64,000 nt of DNA from CAYVQE01 sp964633205 (GCA_964633205.1 CAZWFN010000011.1:3783-67782), one strand, 5' to 3'. Shown: positions 10,470 to 18,789, counted from the stretch's first letter. Notes: a model not told the origin generated them from the sequence alone. A program made the numbers and translations.

Positions 10470-11029
10470 TGCTGCTGCAGCTGCGACACGAGCCCGATCG
10501 TAGCCAGCCACCGATCTCGGCCGACGACGACCGGCTGCCGCCGGTGGAACCGGCCCGGCCGGAGGACGCCGGTGCCATCGCCTGGCTGCTGCGCCGCTGC
10601 GCGCCCACCTGCCTGCCGGTGCCGGCCGAGCGCATCGCCGCCGCCATCGACCGCTACCGGGTGGCGCGCATCGGCTCGCGGGTGGTGGCCAGCGCGGCCA
10701 TGCAGCCGCTGGACGACGACGGCCGGCGCTGCGAGCTGCGCAGCGTGGTGGTCGACCCCCGGCTCGGGCACCTGGGCCTGGGCCGGCGGGTGGTCGGCGC
10801 CATCACCGCCGAGGCCCGCCGGGCCGGCGCGTGGCTGTACTGCGTGACCAGCCAGCCGCGTTTCTTCGCGCGGCTGGGCTTTGCGCCGGTGGCCGCCGAA
10901 CGGGTGCCGGAGAAGAAGGAACGGCGCCGCTGGCCGCTGGCCAAGCCCCGCCACACCATGGTATGGCGCAATGGAGATCCGGCGGTCGAGGAGGAGATCG
11001 ATGCCCGGGCCGAACGCAGGATCGCCTGA
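10469..11029 (+). CDS. GNAT acetyltransferase, probable short-form N-acetylglutamate synthase
   Basis: This 186-residue single-domain GNAT protein carries the acetyl-CoA-binding segment VVVDPRLGHLGLGRRVV (RxxGxG/A-like) and the typical C-terminal RFFARLGFAPV. Stand-alone GNAT domains encoded inside arg operons often act as N-acetylglutamate synthase, making the first intermediate from glutamate and acetyl-CoA. That role is inferred here from the operon position, with a TGATG overlap with argD and a 29-bp overlap with argJ. The GTG at 10466 is an alternative start; the ATG at 10469 has GGCGAGGAG at a good distance. If correct, it partly duplicates the synthase activity possible for ArgJ. Another small-molecule acetyltransferase role is not excluded. 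Confidence 0.75.
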   Translation: MLLQLRHEPDRSQPPISADDDRLPPVEPARPEDAGAIAWLLRRCAPTCLPVPAERIAAAIDRYRVARIGSRVVASAAMQPLDDDGRRCELRSVVVDPRLGHLGLGRRVVGAITAEARRAGAWLYCVTSQPRFFARLGFAPVAAERVPEKKERRRWPLAKPRHTMVWRNGDPAVEEEIDARAERRIA

Positions 11030-12251
11030 AGCGCTGTGGACCGAGATCGCGGACGGGGACGTGCTCAGCGTGCCCGGGGTGACCGGGGCGGCCGCCGCGG
11101 TGGGCCTCAAGCCGAGCGGCGAGCTGGACCTGGCCCTGATCGACGCCGGCTGCGAGATGAACGCCGCCGGCGTGTTCACCCAGAACCGGCTGCCGGCGGC
11201 GCCGGTGGTGCTCGACCGGGAGCTGCTCGCCGAGCAGCCGCGCTGCCGCTGCATCGCCGTCAACGCGGGCTGCGCCAACGCCATGACCGGCGCCCGGGGC
11301 CTGGCCGACGCCCGGGCCATGGTCGAGCGGGCCGCGGCCGCCTGCGGCGGCCGCGCGCTGGTGCTGTCGACCGGGGTCATCGGGGTGCTGCTGAACACCG
11401 GGCTCATCCTCCCCGGCCTCGACGCCTTGGCCGCCCGCCGCGACGCCGGGCAGGGCCTGGCCGTGGCCCGGGCCATGATGACCACCGACACCCGACCCAA
11501 GCGGGTCGCGCTGCGCACGGTGGCGGCCGAGACCGGTGACGGCCAGGAGCGCTCCTTCGTGGTCGGCGGCGTGGCCAAGGGCTCGGGCATGATCCACCCC
11601 GACATGGCCACCATGCTGGCGCTGGTGGTGACCGACGCGCCGCTGGGCCCGGCGGCCTGCCGCCGGGTCTTGGCCGCCTCCTGCGCCCATTCCTTCAACG
11701 CCATCTCGGTCGACGGCGACACCAGCACCAACGACACCGCGCTGCTGCTGGCCGGCCCGGCCGACGCGGCGCCGCTGGCCGCCGGCAGCCCGGCCCGGCG
11801 CGCCGTGGACGCCGCCGTCGCCGCGGTCATGGAGCGGCTGGCGCTGGCCATCGTGCGCGACGGCGAGGGGGTCGGCCGGGTGGCGCGGATAGCGGTGCAT
11901 GGGGCGGCCGACGACACCGCAGCCGCGCGGGTGGCCGAGAAGATCGCCTGCTCGCCGCTGGTCAAGACCGCCCTGGCCGGCGGCGATCCCAACTGGGGCC
12001 GCATTTTGGCGGCCGCGGCCAACGCCGGCGTGGAGCTGGAGCCGCAACGGCTCGAGCTGGTGCTGGGCGGCTTCCGGGTGTTCGCCGACGGGGCTCCGCT
12101 GGCGGTCGATCGGGAGGCGCTTGACGAAGCCTTCAGCCGCGACGAGGTGGCCATCGCGCTCGGCCTGGGCGATGGTCCGGGCCGGGCCGTCAAGTGGACC
12201 GCCGATCTGACCAAGCGCTACGTCGAGATCAACGCTGAATATACGACCTGA
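11001..12251 (+). CDS. argJ: Glutamate N-acetyltransferase / ornithine acetyltransferase
   Basis: ArgJ moves the acetyl group from N-acetylornithine to glutamate, recycling acetyl and releasing ornithine; many ArgJ enzymes also use acetyl-CoA. The 416-residue precursor cleaves itself before Thr204 in the conserved GMIHPDMATML, creating the catalytic N-terminal threonine of the beta chain. CANAMTG, STGVIG and GGDPNWGRI are also family signatures. The ATG at 11001 has GAGGAGGAG upstream and lies 29 bp inside the preceding acetyltransferase gene, suggesting translational coupling. It is the last arg gene here; a separate sigma-54 promoter follows its stop codon immediately. Confidence 0.95.
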   Translation: MPGPNAGSPEALWTEIADGDVLSVPGVTGAAAAVGLKPSGELDLALIDAGCEMNAAGVFTQNRLPAAPVVLDRELLAEQPRCRCIAVNAGCANAMTGARGLADARAMVERAAAACGGRALVLSTGVIGVLLNTGLILPGLDALAARRDAGQGLAVARAMMTTDTRPKRVALRTVAAETGDGQERSFVVGGVAKGSGMIHPDMATMLALVVTDAPLGPAACRRVLAASCAHSFNAISVDGDTSTNDTALLLAGPADAAPLAAGSPARRAVDAAVAAVMERLALAIVRDGEGVGRVARIAVHGAADDTAAARVAEKIACSPLVKTALAGGDPNWGRILAAAANAGVELEPQRLELVLGGFRVFADGAPLAVDREALDEAFSRDEVAIALGLGDGPGRAVKWTADLTKRYVEINAEYTT

Positions 12252-12254
12252 ACC

Positions 12255-12270
12255 TGGCACGGGGCTTGCT
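12255..12270 (+). promoter_or_regulatory. Sigma-54 promoter upstream of pncA
   Basis: TGGCACGGGGCTTGCT is a full match to TGGCACG-N4-TTGCT with exact GG-N10-GC spacing (12256-12257 and 12268-12269). It lies three bases after the argJ stop. The start would be near 12281, so pncA could be transcribed independently of the arg operon. Confidence 0.7.
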
Positions 12271-12284
12271 TCGCCAAGAGCGCG

Positions 12285-12300
12285 CCGGCAGAACTGCCGG
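12285..12300 (+). repeat. Perfect dyad at the 5' end of the predicted pncA mRNA
   Basis: CCGGCAG and CTGCCGG are separated by AA and sit within a few bases of the predicted sigma-54 start site, just upstream of the pncA ribosome-binding site GGAAGGAG. It could stabilise the transcript or serve as a binding site. Confidence 0.4.
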
Positions 12301-12317
12301 GGAAGGAGAGTGCTGCC

Positions 12318-12995
12318 ATGAGCGAAGCCATGACCCGGGTCGAGTCCGAACGCTCGGTGCTGTTGCTGGTCGACATACAGCCCGACTTCATGCCCGGGGG
12401 AGCCTTGCCGGTAGCGGACGGCGACGCGATTCTAGAGCCCGTGGATCGGCTGATGCGCTCCGGTCGCTTCGGCCTGCAGGTGGCCACCCAGGACTGGCAT
12501 CCGCCGGACCACGTGTCCTTCGCCAGCCGGCACCCGGGCCACCAAGCGCTGGAGACCATCGAGGTCCACGGGCACGAGCAGATCCTGTGGCCCGATCACT
12601 GCGTCCAGGGCACTCCCGGTGCGGCGCTGCATCCGGAGCTGGACTGGCGTCCGGTGTCGGTGGTGGTGCGCAAGGCGCTGGATGCGACGGCCGATACCTA
12701 CAGCGGCTTTCGCAACAACGTCGATGCGGCCGGCCGGCGGCGCAGCACCGGCTTGGCCGGTCTGCTGCGCGAACGGGGCGTGGAACGGGTATACATCTGC
12801 GGCCTGGCCCGTGACGTGTGCGTGCGCTGGACGGTGGTGGACGCGCTGGAGGCCGGCTTCGCCACGGCCCTGTTCTGGGATCTGAGCCGCCCGGTGGATC
12901 CGGCGGGCGACGCCCAGCTGCGCGCGGCGTTGCAAGACCAGGGAGCCGCGATTCTGGAATTTGGGGATATCGCCGAAGAGGAGGGGAGAACGTGA
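12318..12995 (+). CDS. pncA: Nicotinamidase
   Basis: PncA hydrolyses nicotinamide to nicotinate for NAD salvage, in the cytosol. The 225-residue protein is an isochorismatase-fold hydrolase with the full catalytic set: Asp19 (VDIQPDF), Lys119 (VVRKALD) and Cys168 (ARDVCVRW). Metal ligands are Asp59, His61, His65 and His94 (QDWHPPDH and WPDHC). The gene has GGAAGGAG upstream and its own sigma-54-type promoter. Its stop overlaps the GTG start of the Sel1 gene, so the two are coupled. Confidence 0.93.
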   Translation: MSEAMTRVESERSVLLLVDIQPDFMPGGALPVADGDAILEPVDRLMRSGRFGLQVATQDWHPPDHVSFASRHPGHQALETIEVHGHEQILWPDHCVQGTPGAALHPELDWRPVSVVVRKALDATADTYSGFRNNVDAAGRRRSTGLAGLLRERGVERVYICGLARDVCVRWTVVDALEAGFATALFWDLSRPVDPAGDAQLRAALQDQGAAILEFGDIAEEEGRT

Positions 12996-13288
12996 ATGCG
13001 GAAACCGACAATTTGCAGCAGCGCGCCGAGCAGCAGGATGCCGAGGCCCAGTTCGAGCTGGCCCGGCGCCACCGGAGCGGCGAGATCGACGGGGCCAGCC
13101 CGCAACGGGCCCTGATCTGGTGCCGCAAGGCGGCGGTGCAGGGCCATGCCGGGGCCCAACGCATGCTGGGGCAGATGTACCTCGAGGGCGACGGTGTGAT
13201 GCAGGACGATGACACCGCCCGCGAGTGGCTGCAAAAGGCTGCGGCCAGCGGAGACAGCGCGGCCCAGCGGCTGCTCGACGGGGGCTGA
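12992..13288 (+). CDS. Small Sel1-repeat protein
   Basis: The protein has 98 residues. The start is a GTG at 12992 that overlaps the pncA stop (GTGA), with GAGGGGAG upstream. It is almost entirely Sel1/TPR-like helical repeats: AEAQFELARRHRSGE, ALIWCRKAAVQGHAGAQRMLGQMYLEGDGV and AREWLQKAAASGDSAAQRLLDGG. Such modules mediate protein-protein contacts. No signal peptide is present, so it is probably cytosolic. Its partner is unknown; coupling to pncA suggests co-expression only. Confidence 0.85.
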   Translation: MNAETDNLQQRAEQQDAEAQFELARRHRSGEIDGASPQRALIWCRKAAVQGHAGAQRMLGQMYLEGDGVMQDDDTAREWLQKAAASGDSAAQRLLDGG

Positions 13289-13345
13289 CAGGGCGGTCGC
13301 CGGCCGCGCCGCGACGCCGCTGACCGAACTCCGCGATGGCCTGGG

Positions 13346-13417
13346 TGCGGCCGTGGCCACCCGGGTGATGAGCAGCGACAGGCTCAGCACCACCAGCAGC
13401 GAGACGATCGGAAACAT
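13346..13417 (-). pseudogene. Possible remnant of a membrane (TrkA-C/potassium-type) gene
   Basis: The 24 codons from an ATG at 13417 on the minus strand encode one hydrophobic helix, with MFPIVSLLVVLSLSL continuing as LITRVATAA. This resembles the first helix of a family of TrkA-C-domain membrane proteins. After these 24 codons the similarity stops and the frame runs antisense through the Sel1 gene. No ribosome-binding site is evident. It lies 34 bp after the last PRC-barrel gene on the same strand. Read as a truncated end of an older cassette; a chance hydrophobic stretch is possible. Confidence 0.35.
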
Positions 13418-13451
13418 GGCTTCGCGGGCGCTGGATCGCGCGCTGGCGCGA

Positions 13452-14228
13452 TCACGGAGCGCCTACGCGTTCCTCCTCCTCGTTCCAGTAGATCGGTCGG
13501 CCGTAGAAATCGTACAGCCGGGCCTCGTACTTGCGGTTGACCGGTTGACCAGGATCGTACTCCGGGGCGCGCTCGACCTGATCGCGATCGATGGCCACCA
13601 CCACGTCCTGCTCGGACCAGGTCAGCCGGTCGATCCAGGCCGGTGACAGCAGGACCTTCTTGCCGCCGGGCAGCCACTTGCGGGTATCGACCACCAGGTA
13701 GCGCACGATCCAGGTGCGCACCTCGGCGATCATGTCGTGGACATCGCCGATCGAGCCGTCGCGCGCCTGGATGTCGTAGCCGGTCACCTCGCGCATCGAA
13801 CGCAGGTGGGGATCGCCCTGCGGCTCGGCCGGCTGGGCGCCCTGGGCCTGCTCCAGCATCTGCTCCGGGATGGCCGCCCGGCCCATGGCGAAGGTCTCGG
13901 AGGTGGCCCACAACATGGGCCAGTGGCGCTCCTGCTCGAACTTGCGCTCCATCTGGCGGGCCACCGGCTCGTCCTCGTCCAGGCCCGGGCCCTGGCGCAC
14001 CTCGTCCTTGGTCAAGCGCACCGGCAGCGCCTGGTTGCCCCAGTCCGGTTCCTCCAGCAGCAACGGTGAGATCAGCACCTTGCGGCCCGGCAGCAGCCGG
14101 CCGGTGTCGGCCACCAGATAGCGGATGGACCAGAACACGTCGTCGAACAGAAAGTCGTGCACCCGACCGCTCCAGCCGTCGACCGAGGTCAGCCGATAGC
14201 CCTTGATCTCCTTCAAGCTCCTCAGCAT
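13452..14228 (-). CDS. Double PRC-barrel domain protein (copy B)
   Basis: The 258-residue protein has two PRC-barrel domains. The first is at residues about 1-75 (DGWSGRVHDFLFDDVFWSIR, then DTGRLLPGRKVLISP) and the second at about 135-215 (DGSIGDVHDMIAEVRTWIVR, then DTRKWLPGGKKVLLSP). Both end in an acidic strand with a D(E/Q)V(R/E) helix. The C-terminus reads LYDFYGRPIYW. PRC barrels are small beta folds that bind RNA, protein or pigment partners; the function here is unknown. It is clearly paralogous to the protein at 17484-18299, including the same C-terminal motif. No signal peptide. GGGAGG precedes the ATG. It is the last intact gene of the PRC-BON-BON-PRC cassette. Confidence 0.88.
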   Translation of the reverse strand: MLRSLKEIKGYRLTSVDGWSGRVHDFLFDDVFWSIRYLVADTGRLLPGRKVLISPLLLEEPDWGNQALPVRLTKDEVRQGPGLDEDEPVARQMERKFEQERHWPMLWATSETFAMGRAAIPEQMLEQAQGAQPAEPQGDPHLRSMREVTGYDIQARDGSIGDVHDMIAEVRTWIVRYLVVDTRKWLPGGKKVLLSPAWIDRLTWSEQDVVVAIDRDQVERAPEYDPGQPVNRKYEARLYDFYGRPIYWNEEEERVGAP

Positions 14229-14275
14229 CTCGTCCTCCCTTTCTTGAATCGTGTGATGATCATCGGGTTCCATCC

Positions 14276-15883
14276 TCATGGCGCGGGCTCTTGCTCGCCG
14301 GCGCCGGTCACCAGCTCCAATCGGTTGATCACCGAGCTGGCGCCGGCCGCCAGCGCAGCGGCGGTCGCCGACTGGCGGGCGGCCGGGCTGGCCACCCGGC
14401 CGCTCAGGGTGACCGCACCGCCGGCGACCGCGATCTGGATGGCCGTCGGATCGATGAAGGGGTTCCAGCGCAGCTTCTGTTCGATGGCCCGGCGCAGAGT
14501 GCGATCGTCGGCCGCGTCGCGGGTGCGCGCCGCCGGCGGGGACGGCCGCCAGCCATAGCCGTGCACCTGCCAGTCGTCGACGTAGGGGTCGAAGACGAAG
14601 GGGCTGCGCTCGGCCCGCACCGCCAGCGCGTTGTTCAGCCGCACCACGCCGGCCATCCCGGCCGCCACCTCGTCGGCGCGGGCCTTCTGGTAGTAGGCGT
14701 CGACCGTGCCGGACAACCGGGCCACCCCGCGCTCCACGGACACCTCGATCGGGTAGTCCTCCAGCCCGGCGGCGCGCTGTAGGGCCCGCTCCAGGCGTTG
14801 CTCGACGGCCGTATCCCGCTCCTCGCTCTGCGGTCGTACCTGGATCAAGTTGTCGACCCGCACCACGCCGACCGTGTTGCGGGCGTCGTCGGCCGCCGCG
14901 CGCTGAGCCGCCAGGCGGTCGACCCGGCCAGTCAGGTGCACCACGCCATCGTCGACGCGCAGCTCGATGCGGCTGGCATCGACCCGCGGGTCGTGGACCA
15001 TGGCCAGCTCGACCGCGTCGCGGATGGCCCGGTCTGCCGGTTGGCCGCCGGCCGGCAGACAGCGGTGCGGCGTATCCTGCCAGGGCATCACCTGCAGGCG
15101 ACCCACATCGACCTCGCGGGCGCCCCGGATCCAGGCGTCGGCCTCGGCGCGCCGGCGCTCGGCGGCGCTGCCCACCCGGCCGCTGAGCTCCACCCGGCCG
15201 TCGCGCACGGTGACGTCGATGAAGCGGTGGTCGAGCAGGGCGTCGAAGCGCAGGCTGGCCAGGATCTCGCTGCGGATCTCGGCGTCGCTGCGCTCGGCGC
15301 TGGTGGCGACCTCGATTCGATCCTCGACCGCGCGCACGCCGCTCACAGCGGCGGCGGTCTTCTCGGCCAGCACCCGGGTGCGGGGCGAATCGACCGTACC
15401 GCGCAGAGTCACCGTACCCGCCCGGGCGGCCACCTCCAGCCGGGCGGCGGCCACCGCCGGTTCGAGCTGCAGCGCCTCGCGCACCGCCGCCGCCAGCGGG
15501 GTATCGGCCACCGGCACCGCCGGTTCGACCTGCAGCCGGTCGACCACCGCGCGCACACCGCGCACGCAGCGCACCAGCCGCACCGCCCGCCGCCGCGACA
15601 ACAGGTCTGCGACCGTGCCCGTGAGCTCGACCACGCCGTCGGTCACCTTCTGCGCGATCGACTCGTGCGGTACCTGGGCATCGCGGGCCAGCTCGACCTC
15701 GATGGCTGCGGCGATCCGTTCGTCGCGGCTGGGGGCGCGCTCGGGCGCCGGCCCCTCGTCGAGGTGCCGGTCCAGGCGGCAGGCTGCGCCGCCCAGGCCG
15801 AGCAGCAGCACCAGGCCCAGGCCCGCGGCGCGGTGCAACCGCAACCCGCCGAGCCAAAGCGCGCGGTCGTTGTCGCTCGTCAT
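14276..15883 (-). CDS. Six-BON-domain probable lipoprotein (copy B)
   Basis: The 535-residue protein starts with a hydrophobic signal ending in GLGGAAC, a near-standard lipobox, so it is probably membrane-anchored in the periplasm. Six BON domains follow, each about 65-70 residues with the core xVxxGxVxLxGxV, then a helix and a strand such as VxxVxNxIxV. BON domains (as in OsmY) bind phospholipid surfaces and help cells under osmotic or envelope stress. The order and spacing of the six match the BON protein encoded immediately upstream, so the two are paralogues. The ATG at 15883 has GGGAAGGAG at a good distance; the frame extends 8 codons further without support. It is probably translated from one transcript with its PRC and BON neighbours. 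Confidence 0.88.
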   Translation of the reverse strand: MTSDNDRALWLGGLRLHRAAGLGLVLLLGLGGAACRLDRHLDEGPAPERAPSRDERIAAAIEVELARDAQVPHESIAQKVTDGVVELTGTVADLLSRRRAVRLVRCVRGVRAVVDRLQVEPAVPVADTPLAAAVREALQLEPAVAAARLEVAARAGTVTLRGTVDSPRTRVLAEKTAAAVSGVRAVEDRIEVATSAERSDAEIRSEILASLRFDALLDHRFIDVTVRDGRVELSGRVGSAAERRRAEADAWIRGAREVDVGRLQVMPWQDTPHRCLPAGGQPADRAIRDAVELAMVHDPRVDASRIELRVDDGVVHLTGRVDRLAAQRAAADDARNTVGVVRVDNLIQVRPQSEERDTAVEQRLERALQRAAGLEDYPIEVSVERGVARLSGTVDAYYQKARADEVAAGMAGVVRLNNALAVRAERSPFVFDPYVDDWQVHGYGWRPSPPAARTRDAADDRTLRRAIEQKLRWNPFIDPTAIQIAVAGGAVTLSGRVASPAARQSATAAALAAGASSVINRLELVTGAGEQEPAP

Positions 15884-15913
15884 GGTCGACTCCTTCCCTC
15901 CGGGCACACCGGC

Positions 15914-17449
15914 TCAGCGGCCGGCGATCTCCAGTCGGTTGTGGACCCAGACCGCACCGCCTTCCAGCGCATTGCGGGCCGCGGCCTGGCGCTGGTGGCG
16001 ATCGGCCACCTCGCCGCGTAAGGTCACCACCCCGTCGGCGACCTCCACCTCGACGTCGTCGGCATCGACGAAGGGGCTCCAGGCGAGCTGCTCTTCGACC
16101 GCCAGGTGGATGGCGGCATCGGATTCGAATGACTTGGCGGGCTGGTAGTCGTACCAGTCGAGCCCGGTCAGCGACCAGGTGTCGATGTGCGGCGAGAGCT
16201 TCAACGGATGGTGGGCGTCGTCGACCTGCAGGTTGTTCTCGATGGCCGCCACCCCCTTGACCCGCGCCACCACGTCGTCGGCCTGGCCCTTGTGGAAGTA
16301 GGTGTCGACCGTGCCGTCGAGGATGATGCGATCGCCGCGGGCGCGAACCTGCAGATCGTAGGGCTCCAGGTACGGATCGCGGTCCAGGGCGGCCGCTGCC
16401 GCGTCGGCCAGCTCATCCGGTTCCATCTCGGGCGCCGGCCGCACCTGGATCCGGTTGCGCACAATGCGTACGCCCAGGGTATTGCGGGCATCGTCGGCCG
16501 CGGCGCGCCGGGCCTTGAGGTTGTCGACCTGGCCGCGCAGCGTGACCACCCCGTCGCGGACCAGCACCTGGACGGCGATGGCGTCGACCCGCGGATCGAG
16601 CAGCAGCGCATCGCGTACCGCCGTGGCCACCGCGTCATCGGGCTTGTCGGGCGTGGGGTCGGCGCGAATATCGTCGGTGTCCATCCAGTCGAGCACCTCC
16701 AGCCGGCGGGCGTCGACCTGGGCCACGCCGGCCACCCAGGCGTCCAGCGCGGCGCGCCGGCGCTCGGCGGCCGAGCCCACCGAGCCGCTGAGCGTCACCC
16801 GGCCGTTGTCGACTTCGACCTCGATCGGGCGGGCGTCGACCAGCACGTCCCGCTCCAATGCCCCCACCACATCGGCGCGGATCTCACCGTCGGTGCGCTC
16901 GGTGCGGTAGTCGACCTGGATGCGGTTGTCGACCTCGACCACTCCGCTGACGCCGCTGGCCACCGCAGCGGCAAGCAGCTTCTCCTGGTAGGACTCCACC
17001 TGGCCACTCAGCGCGATCACCCCGCCGCTGGCGCTGACCTCGATCTCGAACTCGTCGGTGGCCGGATCGATCAGCAGGGCCTGTTCGACCCGACGCGTCA
17101 GATCCGAATCGCTGTAGACCGGGGCCGGCTCGACCCGGATGCGATCGATGACCGACTCGACGCCGCGCACCACCCGCGCCCGGCGCACCGCCCGCTGCTT
17201 GGCCAGCAGGTTGTCCACCGTGCCGCTCAGGGTGACCACCCCGTCGTTCACCTCGACGTCGAGCGCATCGTATGGCACGGCGTCGTCGTGGATCAGCTCG
17301 CGTTCCACCGCCAGCTCGATGCCGAACGCCTGGGGCGCTGCAAGGGCCTCGTCCGCTGCAGCCGTGCCGGTGAGCGCCAACAGCGCGGCCAGCCCCAGCG
17401 CCACCGGCCGGCCGACCCGTGGCACCGCATCGGTGTTCGGTCGCATCAT
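15914..17449 (-). CDS. Six-BON-domain exported protein (copy A)
   Basis: The 511-residue protein has a cleavable signal peptide (VALGLAALLALTGTAAA) and no lipobox, so it is predicted to be periplasmic. Six BON domains are visible, with cores such as VNDGVVTLSGTVDN, VDNGRVTLSGSVGS and VADGVVTLRGEVAD, separated by short acidic links. The third domain of this protein and its paralogue share SVGSAAERRRA-like sequence. The presumed role is envelope protection under stress, by analogy with OsmY-type BON proteins. The gene lies 34 bp after the first PRC-barrel gene and 30 bp before the BON lipoprotein gene. AAGGAGGTGCCCG precedes two possible ATG codons (17449, 17446). Confidence 0.9.
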   Translation of the reverse strand: MMRPNTDAVPRVGRPVALGLAALLALTGTAAADEALAAPQAFGIELAVERELIHDDAVPYDALDVEVNDGVVTLSGTVDNLLAKQRAVRRARVVRGVESVIDRIRVEPAPVYSDSDLTRRVEQALLIDPATDEFEIEVSASGGVIALSGQVESYQEKLLAAAVASGVSGVVEVDNRIQVDYRTERTDGEIRADVVGALERDVLVDARPIEVEVDNGRVTLSGSVGSAAERRRAALDAWVAGVAQVDARRLEVLDWMDTDDIRADPTPDKPDDAVATAVRDALLLDPRVDAIAVQVLVRDGVVTLRGQVDNLKARRAAADDARNTLGVRIVRNRIQVRPAPEMEPDELADAAAAALDRDPYLEPYDLQVRARGDRIILDGTVDTYFHKGQADDVVARVKGVAAIENNLQVDDAHHPLKLSPHIDTWSLTGLDWYDYQPAKSFESDAAIHLAVEEQLAWSPFVDADDVEVEVADGVVTLRGEVADRHQRQAAARNALEGGAVWVHNRLEIAGR

Positions 17450-17483
17450 CGGGCACCTCCTTCTGCGGCCCAGCCCCCGGCCG

Positions 17484-18299
17484 CTACCAGTAGTGGGGCC
17501 GTCCGTAGTAGTCGTAGAGCACCTCTTCGGTCTGGCGGTTGACCGGCTCGTTGGGGTTGTAAGCGGGGCTTTGGCGCACCGCCTCTCGGGTCAGGTCGAC
17601 GGTGGCCGTATGGTCGTCGTAGCGGATCGACCGCAGCCAGGGCAGGGGCAGCAGCACCCGGCCTCCGGGCAGCAGCACCCGGGTGTCGACCACCGCGTAG
17701 CGCAGCACCCACTTCTCGTCCTCGACCAGCAGATCCTCGATGCGGCCGACCCGACCGTCCTTGCCCTCGAGGTGGTAGCCGATGACCTCGCGCGCGGAGC
17801 GCAGGTGCGGATTGCCCGCCAGGCGCTGCTCGGTCTCGCCGGCGGCGCCGCGGTCGGCCGGCGCAGCGGTCTTGCCGCGCAACTGCCGCACCTCGGCTTC
17901 CTTGCGTTCGAGCTGTTCGAGCGCCGTGTCGACCTGGTGCGGCTGGGGTCCCTCGGCCAGCGGGGTTCCGCCGCCGGTCCAGCTGGTGGGCAGGTGGAAG
18001 TGTTGCTCGATCTCGTTGACGTGCTGCAGCGAGACCGGGGCGTCCTCTCCCAGCGGCGGCGATTCCTCGACCTGCCAGCGGGTCAGGTCCACCGGTAATG
18101 TCTGCCGGCGCCAGTCGGGCTGTGCCAGCAGCCGCGAGGGCAGCAGAACCTTACGCCCCGGCAGCCAGCGGGCGGTCGAGGCCACCAGGTGGCGCACCAC
18201 CCAGTCGTTGTCGTTGAACAGCAGATCGACCACGTGGCCGATGTCCCCATCCTGGGCTTCGAGCGTGTAGTGCTTCAGGTCGGCGACGCTTCTGAGCAT
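17484..18299 (-). CDS. Double PRC-barrel domain protein (copy A)
   Basis: The 271-residue protein has two PRC-barrel domains, residues about 1-80 (DGDIGHVVDLLFNDNDWVVR, then STARWLPGRKVLLPS) and about 160-235 (KDGRVGRIEDLLVEDEKWVL, then DTRVLLPGGRVLLPL). They are joined by a charged helical linker (TALEQLERKEAEVRQLRG). The C-terminus VLYDYYGRPHYW matches copy B. No signal peptide, so it is likely cytosolic, although its genetic neighbours are envelope proteins. The function is unknown. It follows the small exported Cys gene on the same strand after 45 bp and probably shares its sigma-54-type promoter. Confidence 0.88.
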   Translation of the reverse strand: MLRSVADLKHYTLEAQDGDIGHVVDLLFNDNDWVVRHLVASTARWLPGRKVLLPSRLLAQPDWRRQTLPVDLTRWQVEESPPLGEDAPVSLQHVNEIEQHFHLPTSWTGGGTPLAEGPQPHQVDTALEQLERKEAEVRQLRGKTAAPADRGAAGETEQRLAGNPHLRSAREVIGYHLEGKDGRVGRIEDLLVEDEKWVLRYAVVDTRVLLPGGRVLLPLPWLRSIRYDDHTATVDLTREAVRQSPAYNPNEPVNRQTEEVLYDYYGRPHYW

Positions 18300-18344
18300 G
18301 GCGAACCTCCTCAGCGCAGGGGCGGCAAGCTGCCCCCGGGGGGA

Positions 18345-18587
18345 TCACTGGCAGTCGATCGAGGCCGATCCGGTGGCCATCAACACCGCGCAGTCGAGCT
18401 CGCCGCATTTGCAGTTGAGCAACATCCAGCCGGACTCGTCGCGGTAGGGCTTGGAGCAGTTGCATTCATCGAGGACGACCGTCTGCGCCTGCGCCGCCGA
18501 CCGATCGCTCTGCGGTCCCAGCCACAGCGGCAGCGTGATCAGCAGCGCGGCCACGGCGATCGCCAATCCGATTTGCCAGATCTTCAT
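18345..18587 (-). CDS. Small exported Cys-rich protein
   Basis: The protein has 80 residues. The N-terminus is a signal anchor or signal peptide (IWQIGLAIAVAALLITLPLWL) followed by a short Ser/Gln linker. The mature part carries six cysteines in the pattern CxC-x15-CxC-x4-C-x13-C (CNCSKPY, LLNCKCGELDC and a C-terminal DCQ). It could bind metal or form disulfides; there is no recognised family. AAGGAGAACGGG precedes the ATG at 18587; a longer upstream frame has no support. It is the first gene after ftsH and appears to lead the PRC-BON-BON-PRC cassette, with a sigma-54-type promoter about 90 bp upstream. Confidence 0.7.
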   Translation of the reverse strand: MKIWQIGLAIAVAALLITLPLWLGPQSDRSAAQAQTVVLDECNCSKPYRDESGWMLLNCKCGELDCAVLMATGSASIDCQ

Positions 18588-18675
18588 CTCCCGTTCTCCT
18601 TCCCGGCGGATTTCTGCCATCCCTCGCATGGTTCGGGCGGCGTAAGCGGTCGCCCGCGTCCCGGCCCTTGGGTAC

Positions 18676-18691
18676 AGCAAAAGCCATGCCG
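18676..18691 (-). promoter_or_regulatory. Sigma-54-type promoter for the small Cys / PRC-BON cassette
   Basis: On the minus strand CGGCATGGCTTTTGCT has GG-N10-GC spacing and a perfect TTGCT. The -24 part CGGCATG differs from TGGCACG at two positions. A 19-bp dyad shared with two other sigma-54 promoters is centred 71.5 bp upstream. Transcription would start near 18665. Confidence 0.6.
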
Positions 18692-18739
18692 GCTGCAGGG
18701 GCCCGCAGCGGGCACCGCGGCCCGACCCAGTTAAGGCCG

Positions 18740-18758
18740 GCGGCTCGATTCGAGCCAG
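18740..18758 (-). promoter_or_regulatory. Shared 19-bp activator-like dyad (small Cys cassette)
   Basis: On the minus strand CTGGCTCGAATCGAGCCGC agrees with the motif found before the Rieske and PRC-KKKAT genes at the invariant positions TGG, TCG, A, GA and CC. The dyad GGCTCG/CGAGCC is perfect. It lies between the ftsH stop and the promoter at 18676-18691. Confidence 0.5.
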
Positions 18759-18789
18759 TCAGAATCGCCTGCGAAGGCAGTGGTCGCAG

